From Candidatus Kryptoniota bacterium (GTDB lineage Bacteria > Bacteroidota > Ignavibacteria > Kryptoniales > JAKASW01): 64,000 nt of DNA. A model generated the notes under the pieces. That model saw only the letters and a list, made by a program, of their open reading frames with translations. It did no database searches and was not told the origin of the DNA. Numbering within the stretch: position 1 is the first letter of the stretch; each line of letters begins with the position of its first letter. A program made the translations under genes and the position numbers. The stretch spans positions 37,228-101,227 of the forward strand of contig JAHECO010000010.1 in NCBI GenBank assembly GCA_024641705.1. Reading direction: 5' to 3'. Of the stretch, positions 1 to 10,448 are shown in pieces.

Positions 1-542
1 ACTACTATACCGGTCCGGTTTTCGAAGTAAACCTGAAGGACAAGCCGCAGTTCGGGAGTGTTGCGGGAGGAGGACGGTACGATAACCTCGTCAAGCGCTT
101 CACTGATACCGATATTCCGGCGGTGGGATTCTCAATAGGAGTTGACAGACTCCTCGCGGCCATGGACGACGGCGGTGAGGAGACAAATTTCACCGACGTT
201 GTCGTGACGATCATGGATCCCGACAAGCTCGATGAATACCTCCGGATCGCAAACGAGCTGAGAGGGGCCGGAGTGCGCACTGATCTATATCTTGGACAGG
301 AAAAAGGGTTGCGCAAGCAGCTGCAGTATGCGGACAGGGTCAGCGCCCGATTCGCAATCATAATGGGGTCGGATGAAATCCAGAAGGGGGTCGTGACGAT
401 CAAGGACCTCAAAGCCGGGGAGAGCGTAAGCAAAGATTCTGCCCAGCGTGAGGAATGGCTCAAGAAGAGCCGTCAGATTCAGAGGGAAATCCCCCGACGA
501 GAGCTGGTTCCCGAGGTTTTGAAGCTCATTTCGCAGAAATAG
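1..542 (+). CDS. hisS: Histidyl-tRNA synthetase, C-terminal part (5' truncated by window)
   Basis: Frame 3 is open from the window edge: YYTGPVFEVNLKDKPQFGSVAGGGRYDNLVKRF...AVGFSIGVDRLL, class II HisRS motif 3, followed by an anticodon-binding domain. Confidence 0.93.
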   Translation, partial: YYTGPVFEVNLKDKPQFGSVAGGGRYDNLVKRFTDTDIPAVGFSIGVDRLLAAMDDGGEETNFTDVVVTIMDPDKLDEYLRIANELRGAGVRTDLYLGQEKGLRKQLQYADRVSARFAIIMGSDEIQKGVVTIKDLKAGESVSKDSAQREEWLKKSRQIQREIPRRELVPEVLKLISQK

Positions 543-665
543 CGAAGGCCACCCTCACGACAAGTATTGAGGAGGTTTTTCCTGTACCCATCCCGGCCGC
601 CTTTCGTATAGAATAGTTACCCGCAGCATATCAGTTGGTGGAACGGAACCGTAAACAAGTCAGGA

Positions 666-1658
666 GTGGAGATGATGAGTAACCAGATAGAAGGGATGTT
701 CGTCCGGCAGCTGGAAGAAAGGAAGCGGAGGTTGCAGGATGCCGCGTCTAAATCGGTCGATCTGTCGGAATTGGATCACCTGCTTCACGATGTGGACGAG
801 GCGCTGGCGAAGATATCCGCAGGGACATACGGGCTTTGCGAAACATGTCATGAACCGATAGAGGCGGAGAGGCTCTCGGCCGATCCGCTGATCAGGTATT
901 GCGTCGACCATCTTTCCGAAACCGAACAGCATGCCCTGGAGAAGGACCTCGCGCTGGCGCGCCAAATCCAGACAGGCCTCCTCCCGAAGAAAGGGGCGAT
1001 CCTCCCTGGATGGGAGAGCGACTATCATTACGAGCCTTACGGCCAGGTAAGCGGGGACTATTGTGACATTATTATTCCGCGGGACAATCACGACTCCTTC
1101 TTTTTTATCGTGGGGGACGTAACCGGCAAAGGGATCGCCGCGTCGATGTTGATGTCGCAGCTACATGCAACGTTCAGGACACTTGCAGGCACCGGGATGC
1201 CTTTGGACCTGCTTATGCAACAGGCGAACCGGACTTTCTGCGAAGCGAGCCTGACCACCCATTTCGCAACCCTGGTTTGCGGGCTCGCCAACAGTAAGGG
1301 TGAGGTCCAGATATCCAACGCGGGGCATTGCCTTCCCCTTGTTCTTCGGGGAGGCAGCGTCGAGAGAATTTCCTCCTCCGGTCTGCCGCTCGGAGTTGCC
1401 TGCGAAGGGAACTACCAGACTATCGGGATGAAGCTGGAGAGCGGCGACAGCCTCTTCATTTACACGGACGGACTGACCGAGTCTGTCGGGAAATCCGGAG
1501 AACTGTACGGTGAGCAAAGAGTGCTCAAGCTGCTGGCGGACAAGTCTGGCTTCCCTCTTACGGGCCTGATATCGGCATGCGTCGATGACCTGAATTCGTT
1601 CGGCGGCACCACAGGACGCAACGACGATCTTACGATCATGGCGCTTCGGAGGAAATAG
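666..1658 (+). CDS. DksA/TraR-type C4 zinc-finger plus PP2C/SpoIIE-type serine phosphatase
   Basis: GTYGLCETCHEPIEAERLSADPLIRYCVDH zinc finger followed by LARQIQTGLLP...VSGDYCDIIIP...GDVTGKGIAASMLMSQLHATFR...NAGHCLPLVL...IYTDGLTES. Confidence 0.88.
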   Translation: MEMMSNQIEGMFVRQLEERKRRLQDAASKSVDLSELDHLLHDVDEALAKISAGTYGLCETCHEPIEAERLSADPLIRYCVDHLSETEQHALEKDLALARQIQTGLLPKKGAILPGWESDYHYEPYGQVSGDYCDIIIPRDNHDSFFFIVGDVTGKGIAASMLMSQLHATFRTLAGTGMPLDLLMQQANRTFCEASLTTHFATLVCGLANSKGEVQISNAGHCLPLVLRGGSVERISSSGLPLGVACEGNYQTIGMKLESGDSLFIYTDGLTESVGKSGELYGEQRVLKLLADKSGFPLTGLISACVDDLNSFGGTTGRNDDLTIMALRRK

Positions 1659-1714
1659 AAGGCCCCCACTGCACGGTCGTCGGTGCAACTGATCCCCGAC
1701 TTTGCCCGGCCGGT

Positions 1715-2605
1715 CTATTCGGCTCTCGTCGGGACCCAGCCTTCCCTCCGGATTTCTTTCAGCTTGACAACGATACTGCCGAGGAGTACTTTCAGGTCGG
1801 CACGCAGCGGAACTTCGGCTGAATCCGTCGATATCCACCCAACGAAATCGCCCGTCACTCCGAACGTTCCCTTGAAATTGATATGTCCTGACATCCGCTC
1901 CGACTCGATCGGGAAATCGAAAGCGGTTACGTCGCAGGGCTCACGCCCCTCGTTGATAGTGAGGTTAACAGAAGATCTGTCCGTGTCGGAGACTATTGGC
2001 ACTGTCATCTCCATCTTCCTCCCTTCCGAACCGCCGCAGAGGCGACGAACGTAATAGAAGAAACTCAGACCGTCGGTATAGCTGGTATCCAGCGGAAGAT
2101 CAACCTTCTTGGTTACAACCCCCTTCACAGACTGCTCCCATTCCAGTCTCTTCTGGGCATAGTCGAAGATATAGTTCGTGTGCACCCAGTCATCTCCTTG
2201 CTGTTGATCGTTGGAAGTCGCAAGGCACATGAGAGTCCTGGCATCCGCACAGGTTTCATAGACAGCGTGCAGGTGGACGAACGGGATCCCGCTGTAGGAG
2301 TCGATGAATGCCCTTATCCTGTACGCCTCCTTGCCGCGGCATTCCCCCTTTCCGAGAAGTTCGAACCTCACGCTTCCCAGCTTGAAGAAGAGATAGCTCG
2401 CTTCAAAGACGGCCACTTCGCCGGGCTGCATTATGGATTCGCCGCTTGCCGCATGCCAATCATCTTCAAAACGGGAATTGACGTCGTCGAAGAAAGACAA
2501 CGCGACGACCGATCTTAGCACAAAGAGTGAAATAACCGCGAGAAGTAGCAGGGAAGCTGCGATCACGGTACGCTTGAAGGAAGGACTTCTTTGCGACTCA
2601 CGCAT
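1715..2605 (-). CDS. DUF3108-like exported/membrane-anchored protein
   Basis: N-terminal hydrophobic segment; EVAVFEASYLFFKLGSVRFELLGKG...YETCADARTL pattern of DUF3108. Confidence 0.65.
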   Translation of the reverse strand: MRESQRSPSFKRTVIAASLLLLAVISLFVLRSVVALSFFDDVNSRFEDDWHAASGESIMQPGEVAVFEASYLFFKLGSVRFELLGKGECRGKEAYRIRAFIDSYSGIPFVHLHAVYETCADARTLMCLATSNDQQQGDDWVHTNYIFDYAQKRLEWEQSVKGVVTKKVDLPLDTSYTDGLSFFYYVRRLCGGSEGRKMEMTVPIVSDTDRSSVNLTINEGREPCDVTAFDFPIESERMSGHINFKGTFGVTGDFVGWISTDSAEVPLRADLKVLLGSIVVKLKEIRREGWVPTRAE

Positions 2606-2870
2606 GCGGAGACATCGATGGCATGTGAATTATTGATCCCGTTACCCTACCCGGACCATCGATATGGGCCGAGCCTTCTCTTGCCTCATTCACGATCAAA
2701 ATCTGTCGATCCTCCGCATTCTGAACTGTCCTTAATAACATGCTGCTCGTGGCCAAGATTCCAGCCGTCTCCACAATAATACACATCGTCCTCACGGACA
2801 AGGTCACCCGGGGGTGAGAAGACGGACCTGGTTCCCGGCTCGCGGGCAAGGTACGCAAGATGCGGGCATG

Positions 2871-3107
2871 CTACTTTGCATCGCGGACAATACGGAATCC
2901 CGCAACGTAGTTCCAGCTTGCCGGATTCAAACCGTCCCGGCTCGTAACGCGGCAATCCTCCGCGAAATCGTACCACGATCCGCCGCGTACGACGCGGGGT
3001 TGAGTCGTGCTGCCGGCTCCGCTGCCTCCCCCGTGAAACGTAGCTACAGGCAGAAACACCCAAGCGGCAAGAAGCGTCACGACCGAGAATAAGAATGACC
3101 TCTTCAT
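2871..3107 (-). CDS. Small secreted protein with a truncated formylglycine-generating-enzyme (SUMF1)-like C-terminus
   Basis: GGAGGG Shine-Dalgarno before ATG; signal peptide MKRSFLFSVVTLLAAWVFLPVA; RVVRGGSWYDFAEDCRVTSRDGLNPASWNYVAGFRIVRD resembles the SUMF1 C-terminal motif only. Confidence 0.5.
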   Translation of the reverse strand: MKRSFLFSVVTLLAAWVFLPVATFHGGGSGAGSTTQPRVVRGGSWYDFAEDCRVTSRDGLNPASWNYVAGFRIVRDAK

Positions 3108-3514
3108 TTTCCACCCTCCGCGGAATATCGCCTCTGTGTTCTCCGTATCCGAGACAGTGACAATTCCAAACGCTTCCTCGACCGGCGGCTTCCGTCCGAA
3201 CACCCGCTCCAGTCCCGGGAGCCGCGGCACTTTTTACCGGGGACCGGGAACCCCGACATTACCGGATTTAAACCTTCCCGATGTTATGAAACAAATACCA
3301 GAATCTCAATATCCGCAAGGCGCCTCAGACGCTACCGGGGGTGCGGGCCGGACGGACCCGCCGATTAGGGACTTAAAAAGAGGCATCGTGATGTTTCGTT
3401 TGTTATATTATGTCAACAAACAAGACGGCTTCAGATGCGGAAACTATGCAAAAACGAGTCTGTGCGCGCTATGCTCACACAGTCTGTACCGGTCACTAGA
3501 GGCAACGCGACTTA

Positions 3515-4504
3515 GTGGGGCTGATAAACATGCACTCCGACGACATGCTCCGTGCCGTAAGCAGGACATTCGCCCTCTCCATAGAGAGGCTCCCCGGGGG
3601 ATTGCGCGATTTCGTCACGACCGCCTATCTGTTGTTTCGGGTCTCAGACTGCCTGGAGGATAACGAGACCTTGGCTGCGCCTCACAAAGCGAACCTTCTC
3701 CGCATGTGGGCACGGGTACTCGATGATGCCATGCCGGTCTCTTCGCTCACCGGCGAGATACTCCATCTCGACGATGCCGACCCGGAAGTGTACGTTGCGA
3801 AGCACGCCGGACAGCTCCTCGAAGGACTTCGTCGTTTCCCGCAGCCGATACAGGAAATCATCACGAGCCATGTTAACGAGACTTCGCTCGGCATGGCAAG
3901 ATGGCAGGAAAACGGACCCGACGTCCGCACCGAAGAGGAGATGGACGACTACATGCACCAGGTAGCGGGACGCGTGGGCTACATGCTGACCGATCTGTTC
4001 GCATGGTACTCTCCGGTCATAAGAGAACGGAAGGAAGAACTTCTTCCTCTCTCACGCCATTTCGGCCTGGCGTTACAGACCGTCAATATCATCCGGGGGC
4101 TCCGCAAGGATTACGAGAGAGGTTGGGTATATGTCCCGCGCACGTTCTACGAACCGCTGGGTCTGACGAAGGAGAGCCTGCTTGCCACCGAGAATGCCGC
4201 GAAGGTCCTCCGGCTGGTCGACCGGCTCGCGGACAAGGCGGAGACTCATCTGCGGTACGGGCTCAACTATATCACCGATCTCCCCAAGTGGCTGCACGGC
4301 ATTCGTCTCGCGTGCATGTGGCCGCTTCTTTTCGCGGTGAGAACGCTCGCGGTAAGTCGAAACAACATCAACGTGATTTTGTCGGAAGCTAAAATCGCCC
4401 GGAGCGATGTCAGCAAGATAATACGTGACACAACCTTCCTGGGCTGGTCAAACTCCTGGCTTACAAGCTACTACAACCGGCTGCACACGATCCAAACGAC
4501 GTAA
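3515..4504 (+). CDS. Squalene/phytoene synthase family protein
   Basis: SRTFALSIERLPGGLRDFVTTAYLLFRVSDCLEDNE; LQTVNIIRGLRKDYERGWVYVPR (DxxED-like and NxxRxxxxD motifs). Confidence 0.88.
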   Translation: MGLINMHSDDMLRAVSRTFALSIERLPGGLRDFVTTAYLLFRVSDCLEDNETLAAPHKANLLRMWARVLDDAMPVSSLTGEILHLDDADPEVYVAKHAGQLLEGLRRFPQPIQEIITSHVNETSLGMARWQENGPDVRTEEEMDDYMHQVAGRVGYMLTDLFAWYSPVIRERKEELLPLSRHFGLALQTVNIIRGLRKDYERGWVYVPRTFYEPLGLTKESLLATENAAKVLRLVDRLADKAETHLRYGLNYITDLPKWLHGIRLACMWPLLFAVRTLAVSRNNINVILSEAKIARSDVSKIIRDTTFLGWSNSWLTSYYNRLHTIQTT

Positions 4505-4556
4505 TCGTCCCGCGTTCGCTCAACCCTGACGGCGGGGACCCGTGCAAGAGCGTTCA

Positions 4557-6872
4557 TCACTTCAGAGAGAAGCTGCCGGACAATCCTCCTTCAGAACTCC
4601 CTCCTACCATGACATAGAACGTACCTGCCTCCAGGTCCCATTTTCTTTCCGCGCCCCAGACCGCCAGGTCCGCCTGCTTCACGCGCAGTGTGATCTCGCT
4701 GGATTCACCCGGCATGAGGTGGACGCGCGTGAACGCCTTCAACGCCTTCAGCGGAGTCTCGACGCTTGCAATCTTCTCACGCACATAAAGCTGTGCGACT
4801 TCGTCCCCGGCCCGTTTCCCCGTATTCTTAAGCTTGAATGAGACGACGACATCCTCTCCGCTTCCTGGAGGAGGCGCGACAATATGCAAGTCGCTGTAAG
4901 CGAACGTCGTGTAGCTCAGTCCATATCCGAAGACAAACTGAGGAGAATCATCGCCGTCGATATACTTACTAAACTTGGAAGGTGCATGGTCATAGTACAC
5001 CGGCAACTGACCGACGCGCCTGGGGAACGACATGACGAGCCGCCCCGCAGGATTGTTCTCGCCGAAGAGCGTCTCGGCGATCGCGCGCCCGCCGAACTCT
5101 CCGGGGTACCACGCCTCGAGGATCGCCGGAACATGCTCCGCCGCCCACGGTATCGTCAACGGCCTGCCGTTTTGAAGCACGAGCACGACCGGCACGCCTG
5201 TGGCAACTACAGCTTCCAGCAACGCTTCCTGATTGCCCGGGAGACCCAGCTCTGACCGATCCCGGTTCTCGCCTGAGATATGGCTGTTCTCACCCAGACC
5301 CAGAATAACGACCTGTGCTCTTCGCGCTTCAGCAACAGCCTTCCGTATATTCGAGCCGTCGGCATATAGAACCCTCGTCCTGTGCGACACCATCTTCTTT
5401 ATTTGCGCAAGCATCCCCTCGCTCGTCCTGTCCGCCGGACTTGCCGAGTAATCGCCGAGCCTTGTACTGTCGACGTTCGGCCCGATCACCGCGATACTCC
5501 TGAGATCCCTTCTCAGAGGAAGCGTGTGCCTGTCGTTCTTCAGCAGGCACACCGATTGACGCGCGACCTCCAGTGCAAGCGCAAGGTGTTCAGGTGAGCG
5601 GCAAACGCGGCTATCGGTAGTCGTATCGACATATGGATGGTCGAAAAGGCCGAGAAGAAACTTCGCTCTCAGAACCCGCGACACAGCCCTGTCGAGTGTC
5701 GCCATGGAGATCTTCCCCGATTTCACTCCCTCTGTGATGGCGTTCTGGAATGTGTCGTGGTGAAAATCGTAGAACTGCATGTCGACGCCGGAGTTGATGG
5801 CAAGACAGACGGCATCTGCAGGCGAGGCCGCTACGTGGAACATGTCGTACAGCCGCTGTATCGCGCCGAGGTCCGATAAAACAAAACCATCGAATCCCCA
5901 CTCGCCGCGAAGGACATCGTTCAGAAGCCAGGAATCTGCCGTGCAAGGGAGTCCGTCCGAACTGTTGTAGGCTGCCATGATCCCCATTACGTGGCCTTCT
6001 CTCACCAGAGGTTCGAAGGGCTTCAGCATTACGCTGCGCATTTCCCTCTCTCCCACATGGACAGGCGCGGTGTTCAGGCCGCTTTCCGGGGAGCCGTAGG
6101 CCGCGAAATGCTTCGGTTCGGCGATGCAGGTGGAGTCAGTCGCCAGCGATTCGCCCTGCATCCCTTCGACATACGCGAGCCCGATCATCCCTGATAGAAA
6201 CGGGTCCTCACCGAAAGTCTCCTCCACGCGTCCCCACCTCGGGTCGCGCGCCAGGTTTACGACAGGTGAAAGGAGCATGCCGACTCCGTCGGCGCGTGCT
6301 TCAGCGCCGATAGCCGCGCCGGTTTCCCGGGCCAGCTTCATGTTCCATGTCGACGCAAGGTTCACGCTCTGGGGGAATATGGTTTTGTTCAGACCCAGGT
6401 ATCCGTGAAGTCCCTCCTCGATGAACAGGGCCGGGATGCCGAGACGGTTCGATTTGATCACCCATGCCTGCAGACTGTTGTATAGCTCGGGGCTGGGATA
6501 GATATCATGGATGGATCCGGCACCCAGATTTCCGAGCACTTCTTCGGCTTTTTGAGGGTCGAGCACCGCGCCGGGCTTCGCGTGGGTATGGTCTTCCCTT
6601 TGATCCGCATCCAGGAAATCGGAGGCACCCGAATACATGTCAAGTTGCCGGGCCTTCTCTTCGACGGTCATTCTGCCGACAAGGTCCCGTACGCGCTGCT
6701 CGACGGGGAGAGCCGGATTTTTGTAGGCCGGAATTCCCGGCTTAGCCGCAGCAGTCGAGTCGATCACCTGCGCGAAGCCGGTACTTGCTACGAGCGCAAC
6801 GCAAAACAACACGAGCGCATGGATCAGCACGAGGTTCGGCAGAGAAGTTTTCACATTCTTATGTCCCAGCAT
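4557..6872 (-). CDS. Glycoside hydrolase family 3 (beta-glucosidase/xylosidase-like), secreted
   Basis: Signal peptide; GRMTVEEKARQL; DGFVLSDLGAIQ nucleophile region; PVYYDHAPSK; FVFGYGLSYTTFAYSDL; C-terminal fibronectin III-like domain. Confidence 0.92.
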   Translation of the reverse strand: MLGHKNVKTSLPNLVLIHALVLFCVALVASTGFAQVIDSTAAAKPGIPAYKNPALPVEQRVRDLVGRMTVEEKARQLDMYSGASDFLDADQREDHTHAKPGAVLDPQKAEEVLGNLGAGSIHDIYPSPELYNSLQAWVIKSNRLGIPALFIEEGLHGYLGLNKTIFPQSVNLASTWNMKLARETGAAIGAEARADGVGMLLSPVVNLARDPRWGRVEETFGEDPFLSGMIGLAYVEGMQGESLATDSTCIAEPKHFAAYGSPESGLNTAPVHVGEREMRSVMLKPFEPLVREGHVMGIMAAYNSSDGLPCTADSWLLNDVLRGEWGFDGFVLSDLGAIQRLYDMFHVAASPADAVCLAINSGVDMQFYDFHHDTFQNAITEGVKSGKISMATLDRAVSRVLRAKFLLGLFDHPYVDTTTDSRVCRSPEHLALALEVARQSVCLLKNDRHTLPLRRDLRSIAVIGPNVDSTRLGDYSASPADRTSEGMLAQIKKMVSHRTRVLYADGSNIRKAVAEARRAQVVILGLGENSHISGENRDRSELGLPGNQEALLEAVVATGVPVVLVLQNGRPLTIPWAAEHVPAILEAWYPGEFGGRAIAETLFGENNPAGRLVMSFPRRVGQLPVYYDHAPSKFSKYIDGDDSPQFVFGYGLSYTTFAYSDLHIVAPPPGSGEDVVVSFKLKNTGKRAGDEVAQLYVREKIASVETPLKALKAFTRVHLMPGESSEITLRVKQADLAVWGAERKWDLEAGTFYVMVGGSSEGGLSGSFSLK

Positions 6873-7191
6873 TTGTCGACTCCAGTCTGTTGGTGAAAAT
6901 CAGGATCGATAACGGAATCAGAAAAAGGAACAGCCGGCCTAAGCGAGGGGCAATGTCCGATCGGAAATGCGAGAGGCGCGCGCAGGCATCTCCGTTCTTC
7001 TGATGTTCTCGGTGAATTTATCCGTTGTGCCGGTTAATATCAACCTGCGCTTCCCCATTGCAACGGATCCCCGAGTAAGCGAGCACGAAGTCCGATCAGC
7101 AGCGGATTCCAAACAACACGAAGAATACAGAACTCCTGATGCTCTTTGTTTCCTCGTCACGCGATGCTGATTATTAGAGGGAATCGTTTGC

Positions 7192-7857
7192 GTGAATAGG
7201 ACCTTCGAACATATCTATTTCCCAATTCTGATAGATTTGCGGAGATTTCCATGCCTTGTCGTAGGCGGCGGCAGGGTCGCTCTCCGAAAAGTCTTGTCCC
7301 TACTTGAATTCAACGCGAGGGTGACCGTCGTATCACCGAAAGTCTGCAAAGACCTCATGGGTCTGTCGATGCAGGGAAAGATCATCGTCATCAGAAGACC
7401 ATATTCCGCGGAATACATCGAGGACCACGGTATCGTGTTCAGTGCCACAGATAATCCCGAGACGAACAGGATCATAAGCTCGGATTGCAGGCGCGCGGGA
7501 GTATTGCTGAACGCCGCCGACAATCCATCCATCTGTGACTTCATACTCCCCGCCACTTTCAAGTCGGGATATTTGACGGTTTCAGTTTCATCTCAAGGCA
7601 AGGCCCCTTTCTATGCGAAGCACATGAAAAGGAAGCTGGCCGGGGCTGTGCCTCCTTCGACAGCCGAAATCACCGAACTGGCCGCGGAATTCAGAAAGCT
7701 TCTGCTTTCCAGCGGCAATCCTATGTCGCGCAACTCAAAGACCAAAGCATACAAGGCCTTCCTTACGACAGATTGGGAGAAGGCTCTCACCGGGGAAGGC
7801 AAAAAGGACCCGGAAACGCTCTTGAAGAAACTGGCCAGAGAACTGCGTCATGCCTGA
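7192..7857 (+). CDS. Precorrin-2 dehydrogenase/sirohydrochlorin ferrochelatase-like (siroheme synthase N-terminal type)
   Basis: YFPILIDLRRFPCLVVGGGRVALRKVLSLLEFNARVTVVSP; CDFILPATFKSGYLTVSVSSQGKAP. Confidence 0.88.
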   Translation: MNRTFEHIYFPILIDLRRFPCLVVGGGRVALRKVLSLLEFNARVTVVSPKVCKDLMGLSMQGKIIVIRRPYSAEYIEDHGIVFSATDNPETNRIISSDCRRAGVLLNAADNPSICDFILPATFKSGYLTVSVSSQGKAPFYAKHMKRKLAGAVPPSTAEITELAAEFRKLLLSSGNPMSRNSKTKAYKAFLTTDWEKALTGEGKKDPETLLKKLARELRHA

Positions 7858-8063
7858 ACAGTTCCGTAAACATGACCTGTCGAATGCCGCTCAGTTATTC
7901 ACGGCGAAGATCACTTCCCGCTCATCGATCATATGTAGGCCGGTTCCCCACGCTGACCCCTCTCCCGGATAACCTCCGGGCAAATCTAGAGCAGCGAATA
8001 CATCGCAATTAGCAACCAACATCCTGAAGCCCTTGTAGACAAACTGCCGAAGAAACGAACGAC

Positions 8064-9374
8064 ATGACACCCGCAACTGGAAAAGTATACCTCATCGGAG
8101 CCGGCCCCGGCGATCCCGGACTCATAACGGTCAAAGGTTTGGAGAAGCTGAAACAAGCGGATGTGGTCGTTTACGACAGACTTATAAATGACGACCTGTT
8201 GTCATATTGCAGAGAAGGGTGCGAAAGAGTTTTTGTCGGGAAGGAAAGCGGATACCATCCCGTCGAGCAGGAGCTGATAACCGACATCCTGATAAGAAAA
8301 TCACGACTCGGGTTGGTGGTGGCGCGACTCAAGGGAGGAAACCCGTTCGTGTTCGGGAGAGGCTCCGAAGAAGCGATTGCGCTCAAGGAGGCCGGAATAG
8401 ATTTCGAGATAATTCCGGGAATAACTTCCGGTCTCTCGGCTCCTATTTACAGCGGTATTCCCATCACGCACCGGGGACTTGTCACGCAGTGCGTCCTGAT
8501 CACAGCCCACGAATCCCCCGACAAGCCGGGAACGCAGGTGGAGTGGGATAAATTGGCCCGGCTGAAGAACACGGCTCTCGTCATTTACATGGGAGCTTCC
8601 AGGATCGAGAACATATGCAAGGAGCTGATAAGGCACGGAGCCGATCCGTCGACGCCTGCTGCCGTCATCGAAAACGGCACTTTGCCGAAGCAGCGGACTA
8701 TAACAGGGCAATTGGACAACATCGCCGGGATGTTCAAGGCAAACGGCTTCCACGCACCCGCCATTATAATGATCAGTCCGACCGTCGCGATGCGGGAACA
8801 ATTGCTGTGGTACGAAAGTCAGCCTTTGTTCGGTAAGAGAGTTGTTCTGGTTGGGGACGCCCTGGACATCGACAGGCTGCGCGCGATGATCTACGACATG
8901 GGCGGAGAAGCACTCGAGCTTTCGTCTACCGGGCAGGATCAACCCCCGAACGTCCTGCCGGGGCATGAGCTGAGCGGTGTCGAGAGCAACCTCGGCGACG
9001 GCGGAACGTTCCCGCAAGTCATCCATTACCGATTCGATGGGTTAAAGGAAGACGTGCTCCCCGCAATCACCGCACAAAGGGAACCGGCCGATATCACCGT
9101 TGGACCTCGGCCCGAAGTTCTGAAAGACATCAGAGAGAACGGCGCCCACATTTTTATTTTTTCACACTCTTCCGCCGTGGAATATTTCTTTGATAACCTC
9201 GGTTATCATGACGCGGTCGGGGTTTTGAAACACGGCATGCTCGTAGCGATGAATTATGCCGCAGCAAACTCCCTGGTGGACAGAAACATTCACAACGTCA
9301 TCGTCCCCGCCGACGGCGGGGTAAAAGACGTTCGCACTCTGCTACTCAAACACTTCCGAGATTCCGAATTATGA
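8064..9374 (+). CDS. Uroporphyrinogen-III C-methyltransferase fused to HemD-like domain
   Basis: GKVYLIGAGPGDPGLITVKGLEKLKQADVVVYDRL...VARLKGGNPFVFGRGSEEA...TAHESPDKPGT; C-terminal HemD-like part IFIFSHSSAVEYFFDNL. Confidence 0.92.
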   Translation: MTPATGKVYLIGAGPGDPGLITVKGLEKLKQADVVVYDRLINDDLLSYCREGCERVFVGKESGYHPVEQELITDILIRKSRLGLVVARLKGGNPFVFGRGSEEAIALKEAGIDFEIIPGITSGLSAPIYSGIPITHRGLVTQCVLITAHESPDKPGTQVEWDKLARLKNTALVIYMGASRIENICKELIRHGADPSTPAAVIENGTLPKQRTITGQLDNIAGMFKANGFHAPAIIMISPTVAMREQLLWYESQPLFGKRVVLVGDALDIDRLRAMIYDMGGEALELSSTGQDQPPNVLPGHELSGVESNLGDGGTFPQVIHYRFDGLKEDVLPAITAQREPADITVGPRPEVLKDIRENGAHIFIFSHSSAVEYFFDNLGYHDAVGVLKHGMLVAMNYAAANSLVDRNIHNVIVPADGGVKDVRTLLLKHFRDSEL

Positions 9375-10429
9375 ACTTATTCAACATTTACCTTCCTGTG
9401 GCAGGGATTCATTTCAACGCCCTCTTGCTGATACTGATCGGATTCTGCGTCGGTGTCATCGGAGGATTTTTCGGCGTCGGCGGCGGTTGGATAATTACTC
9501 CGGCACTCAACATCTTCGGCTTTCACATGGCTTTCGCGATAGGGACCGGGCTTTCCGACATATTCGGGCAGTCGTTGGGAGCTTTGAGAAAACATCAGAG
9601 GATGGGCAACGTCGACTGGAAACTCGGATCTATGGCGATAGTGACTTCCATCCTCGGTTTCGAAGGTGGATCCAGAGTTGTGATAGCACTCGAGAAGGCG
9701 GGCGACGTGGGGACGGTCATCAGGTGGTGTTACGTGATTTTCCTGGCCGGGCTGGGTGCTTTCATGTTCTATGATTACTTCGTGCTGCGCGGCAGGCAGC
9801 TTAAGCGCATGCAGGAAGACCCTACCGGTACGAAACATGGCTCCGGACCGGGCGGAGTAGCCGAGAGACTCCACAACATAAACATCCCGCCGATGATCTC
9901 TTTTCCGAGATCAAACATCGACAGAGTGTCACTCTGGGTGATCATGGCCATCTTCTTGTTCACCGGCTTTCTGTCGGGTGTCCTCGGCATAGGCGGAGGA
10001 TTCATAATCCTCCCGGCTCTCGTTTACCTGATCGGCCTCCCTACAGTCATAGCGGTGGGCACATGCCTGATGACCGTCCTTGCCACCGCGGCGTTCGGCT
10101 GCTTCACTTACGCCATGGAGGGCAGGGTTGAGATATTGGCAGCAATTCTCATGCTCATCGGCGCATCCGTCGGGGCCCAGATAGGCGCGACCGCGGTAAG
10201 ATTCATCAAGGGCTACGGCATCAGGCTGCTGTTCGCGATAATGATAGTCTTCACCAGCTTCTCGGTAGTAACGGAGCAATTTTACAAGATAACGCTCGAG
10301 AAGCTCTTGCAGGCTTTTTCCGGAATCATCCTCATGGGAACTGCGGTGGCCATGACCGTCATAATAATCGCAAAGCTCATAAGAGAATACAGAAAAGAAC
10401 GCAAGGTCGGGACATCCGACAATGATTAA
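9371..10429 (+). CDS. Sulfite exporter TauE/SafE family permease
   Basis: Repeated GFCVGVIGGFFGVGGGWIITPAL and GFLSGVLGIGGGFIILPALVYLIGLPT motifs; multiple TM segments. Confidence 0.88.
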   Translation: MNLFNIYLPVAGIHFNALLLILIGFCVGVIGGFFGVGGGWIITPALNIFGFHMAFAIGTGLSDIFGQSLGALRKHQRMGNVDWKLGSMAIVTSILGFEGGSRVVIALEKAGDVGTVIRWCYVIFLAGLGAFMFYDYFVLRGRQLKRMQEDPTGTKHGSGPGGVAERLHNINIPPMISFPRSNIDRVSLWVIMAIFLFTGFLSGVLGIGGGFIILPALVYLIGLPTVIAVGTCLMTVLATAAFGCFTYAMEGRVEILAAILMLIGASVGAQIGATAVRFIKGYGIRLLFAIMIVFTSFSVVTEQFYKITLEKLLQAFSGIILMGTAVAMTVIIIAKLIREYRKERKVGTSDND

Positions 10430-10448
10430 TCCACAAAAAGTGTGACAC

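Noticed and set aside
9319-9323. GC-rich palindrome CCCCGCCGACGGCGGGG near the end of the CobA-HemD gene
   Set aside because: Lies within coding sequence, no U-tract, and downstream genes overlap; explained by codon composition.
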